Positions 63,600 to 64,000 of a DNA stretch of 64,000 bases are shown piece after piece. Source of the DNA: Bactrocera neohumeralis (taxonomy: Eukaryota; Arthropoda; Insecta; Diptera; Tephritidae); the NCBI RefSeq assembly GCF_024586455.1, contig NC_065922.1, forward strand, positions 1,984,001-2,048,000, written 5' to 3'. Numbering within the stretch: position 1 is the first letter of the stretch; every line of letters begins with the position of its first letter. The notes beneath the pieces are model-generated. The model ran no database searches. It had not been told where the DNA came from and saw nothing but the letters and a program-made list of their open reading frames with translations. Position numbers and translations under genes: made by a program.

Positions 63600-63863
63600 C
63601 CTGCAATAAACGAAGAAAATTTAAAAATGCAGTGTGAAATATGAATCGTGCCACAATTCCCTAAAATTCCAATATGTAAGTTATCTTATATCGCAATTAA
63701 AGCAGATTTTTTCATTTAGTTTTATTTCTTGCAGAAATAAATCAATTTCTAAATAATTTGTTTAGAGGCGTCCACGAAGAAATTGCATCTCGAAAATCCT
63801 AAATTGCGAACTGTTTTCAAGGACTATCCAGTAATGGCAAAAGAAAACAAATGTGTACCTAAA
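63600..63863 (+). other. Possible exons of a neighbouring gene, partial
   Basis: Splice-like signals line up on the + strand. There is a donor AATAT|GTAAGT at 63676, and after 59 bases an acceptor TTTCTTGCAG ending at 63734. A frame then reads LHLENPKLRTVFKDYPVMAKE and CVPK, closed by a perfect donor AAA|GTAAGT at 63864. An ATG at 63834 could be the start, giving ten codons in this exon. A possible next acceptor ends at 63940 or 63961. I recognise no protein family. It may be the beginning of the next gene, cut by the window end, or chance. Confidence 0.3.
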
Positions 63864-64000
63864 GTAAGTTTGCAAAACTATACTATATTCATGAAAGTTC
63901 AAAGTTTACTAAGTTACTATTTAACTGTGAATGCACTCAGATGGAATTTGCATCATTCATAGGTTAAACGCCAGTCGTCAGAATAAGTTAAGTTTATGAT

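Noticed and set aside
1..64000. CRISPR arrays, operons, bacterial promoters, tRNA or rRNA genes
   Set aside because: The sequence is eukaryotic with spliced exons; no repeat-spacer pattern, cloverleaf or rRNA sequence was seen.

Overview
This window is eukaryotic, fly-type DNA. It is AT-rich with scattered GC-rich patches, GT-AG introns (several of 60-180 bp), and abundant CATACATATGTA-type microsatellites. Dispersed repeats resemble those I know from tephritid and drosophilid non-coding DNA. The only gene I recognise with confidence is the ecdysone-response gene broad (Broad-Complex, br), on the + strand. The protein is very close to the Drosophila one but not identical, which suits a higher dipteran, probably a tephritid fruit fly; the species is an inference.

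Layout. Positions 1-19814 are upstream or first-intron DNA with no coding exon I can support. They hold possible promoter sites, GC-rich patches and a cluster of nuclear-receptor half-sites near 11 kb. The translation start is at 20204, in an exon that probably begins at 19815 and carries one short upstream ORF. Six core exons (20204-20389, 29180-29368, 29443-29854, 29939-30206, 30269-30411, 30589-30639) join in frame. They give a core of 416 codons plus one base: an N-terminal BTB/POZ domain and a low-complexity linker. The last core exon ends in phase 1. Four alternative terminal exons then start in the matching phase, each with a pair of C2H2 zinc fingers: 37688-38607 (Z1 type), 41408-42669 (probably Z4), 49626-49876 (probably Z2) and 54640-55292 (probably Z3). 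Alternative splicing to one of these gives a transcription factor with a shared dimerisation domain and a different DNA-binding domain.

Most unusual points. (1) The Z2-type exon ends in TGA and is followed without frame change by 181 open codons with glutamine-rich, protein-like composition. (2) The Z4-type exon ends in TAA and is followed in frame by 94 open, coding-like codons. Both look like stop-codon readthrough or splice-bypass extensions; the Z1 and Z3 exons have none of that length. (3) A 120-bp candidate cassette exon (40162-40281), flanked by good splice sites and symmetrical in phase 1, lies between the Z1 and Z4 exons.

From 55293 to the end I see the 3' UTR of the last broad exon, then AT-rich intergenic DNA. 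That DNA contains a hairpin of about 27-bp arms, a fragment of a dispersed repeat, a broken Tc1/mariner-like transposase remnant, and possible exons of a neighbouring gene after 63.6 kb. Transcript ends, 5' non-coding exons and poly(A) sites cannot be fixed from sequence alone.
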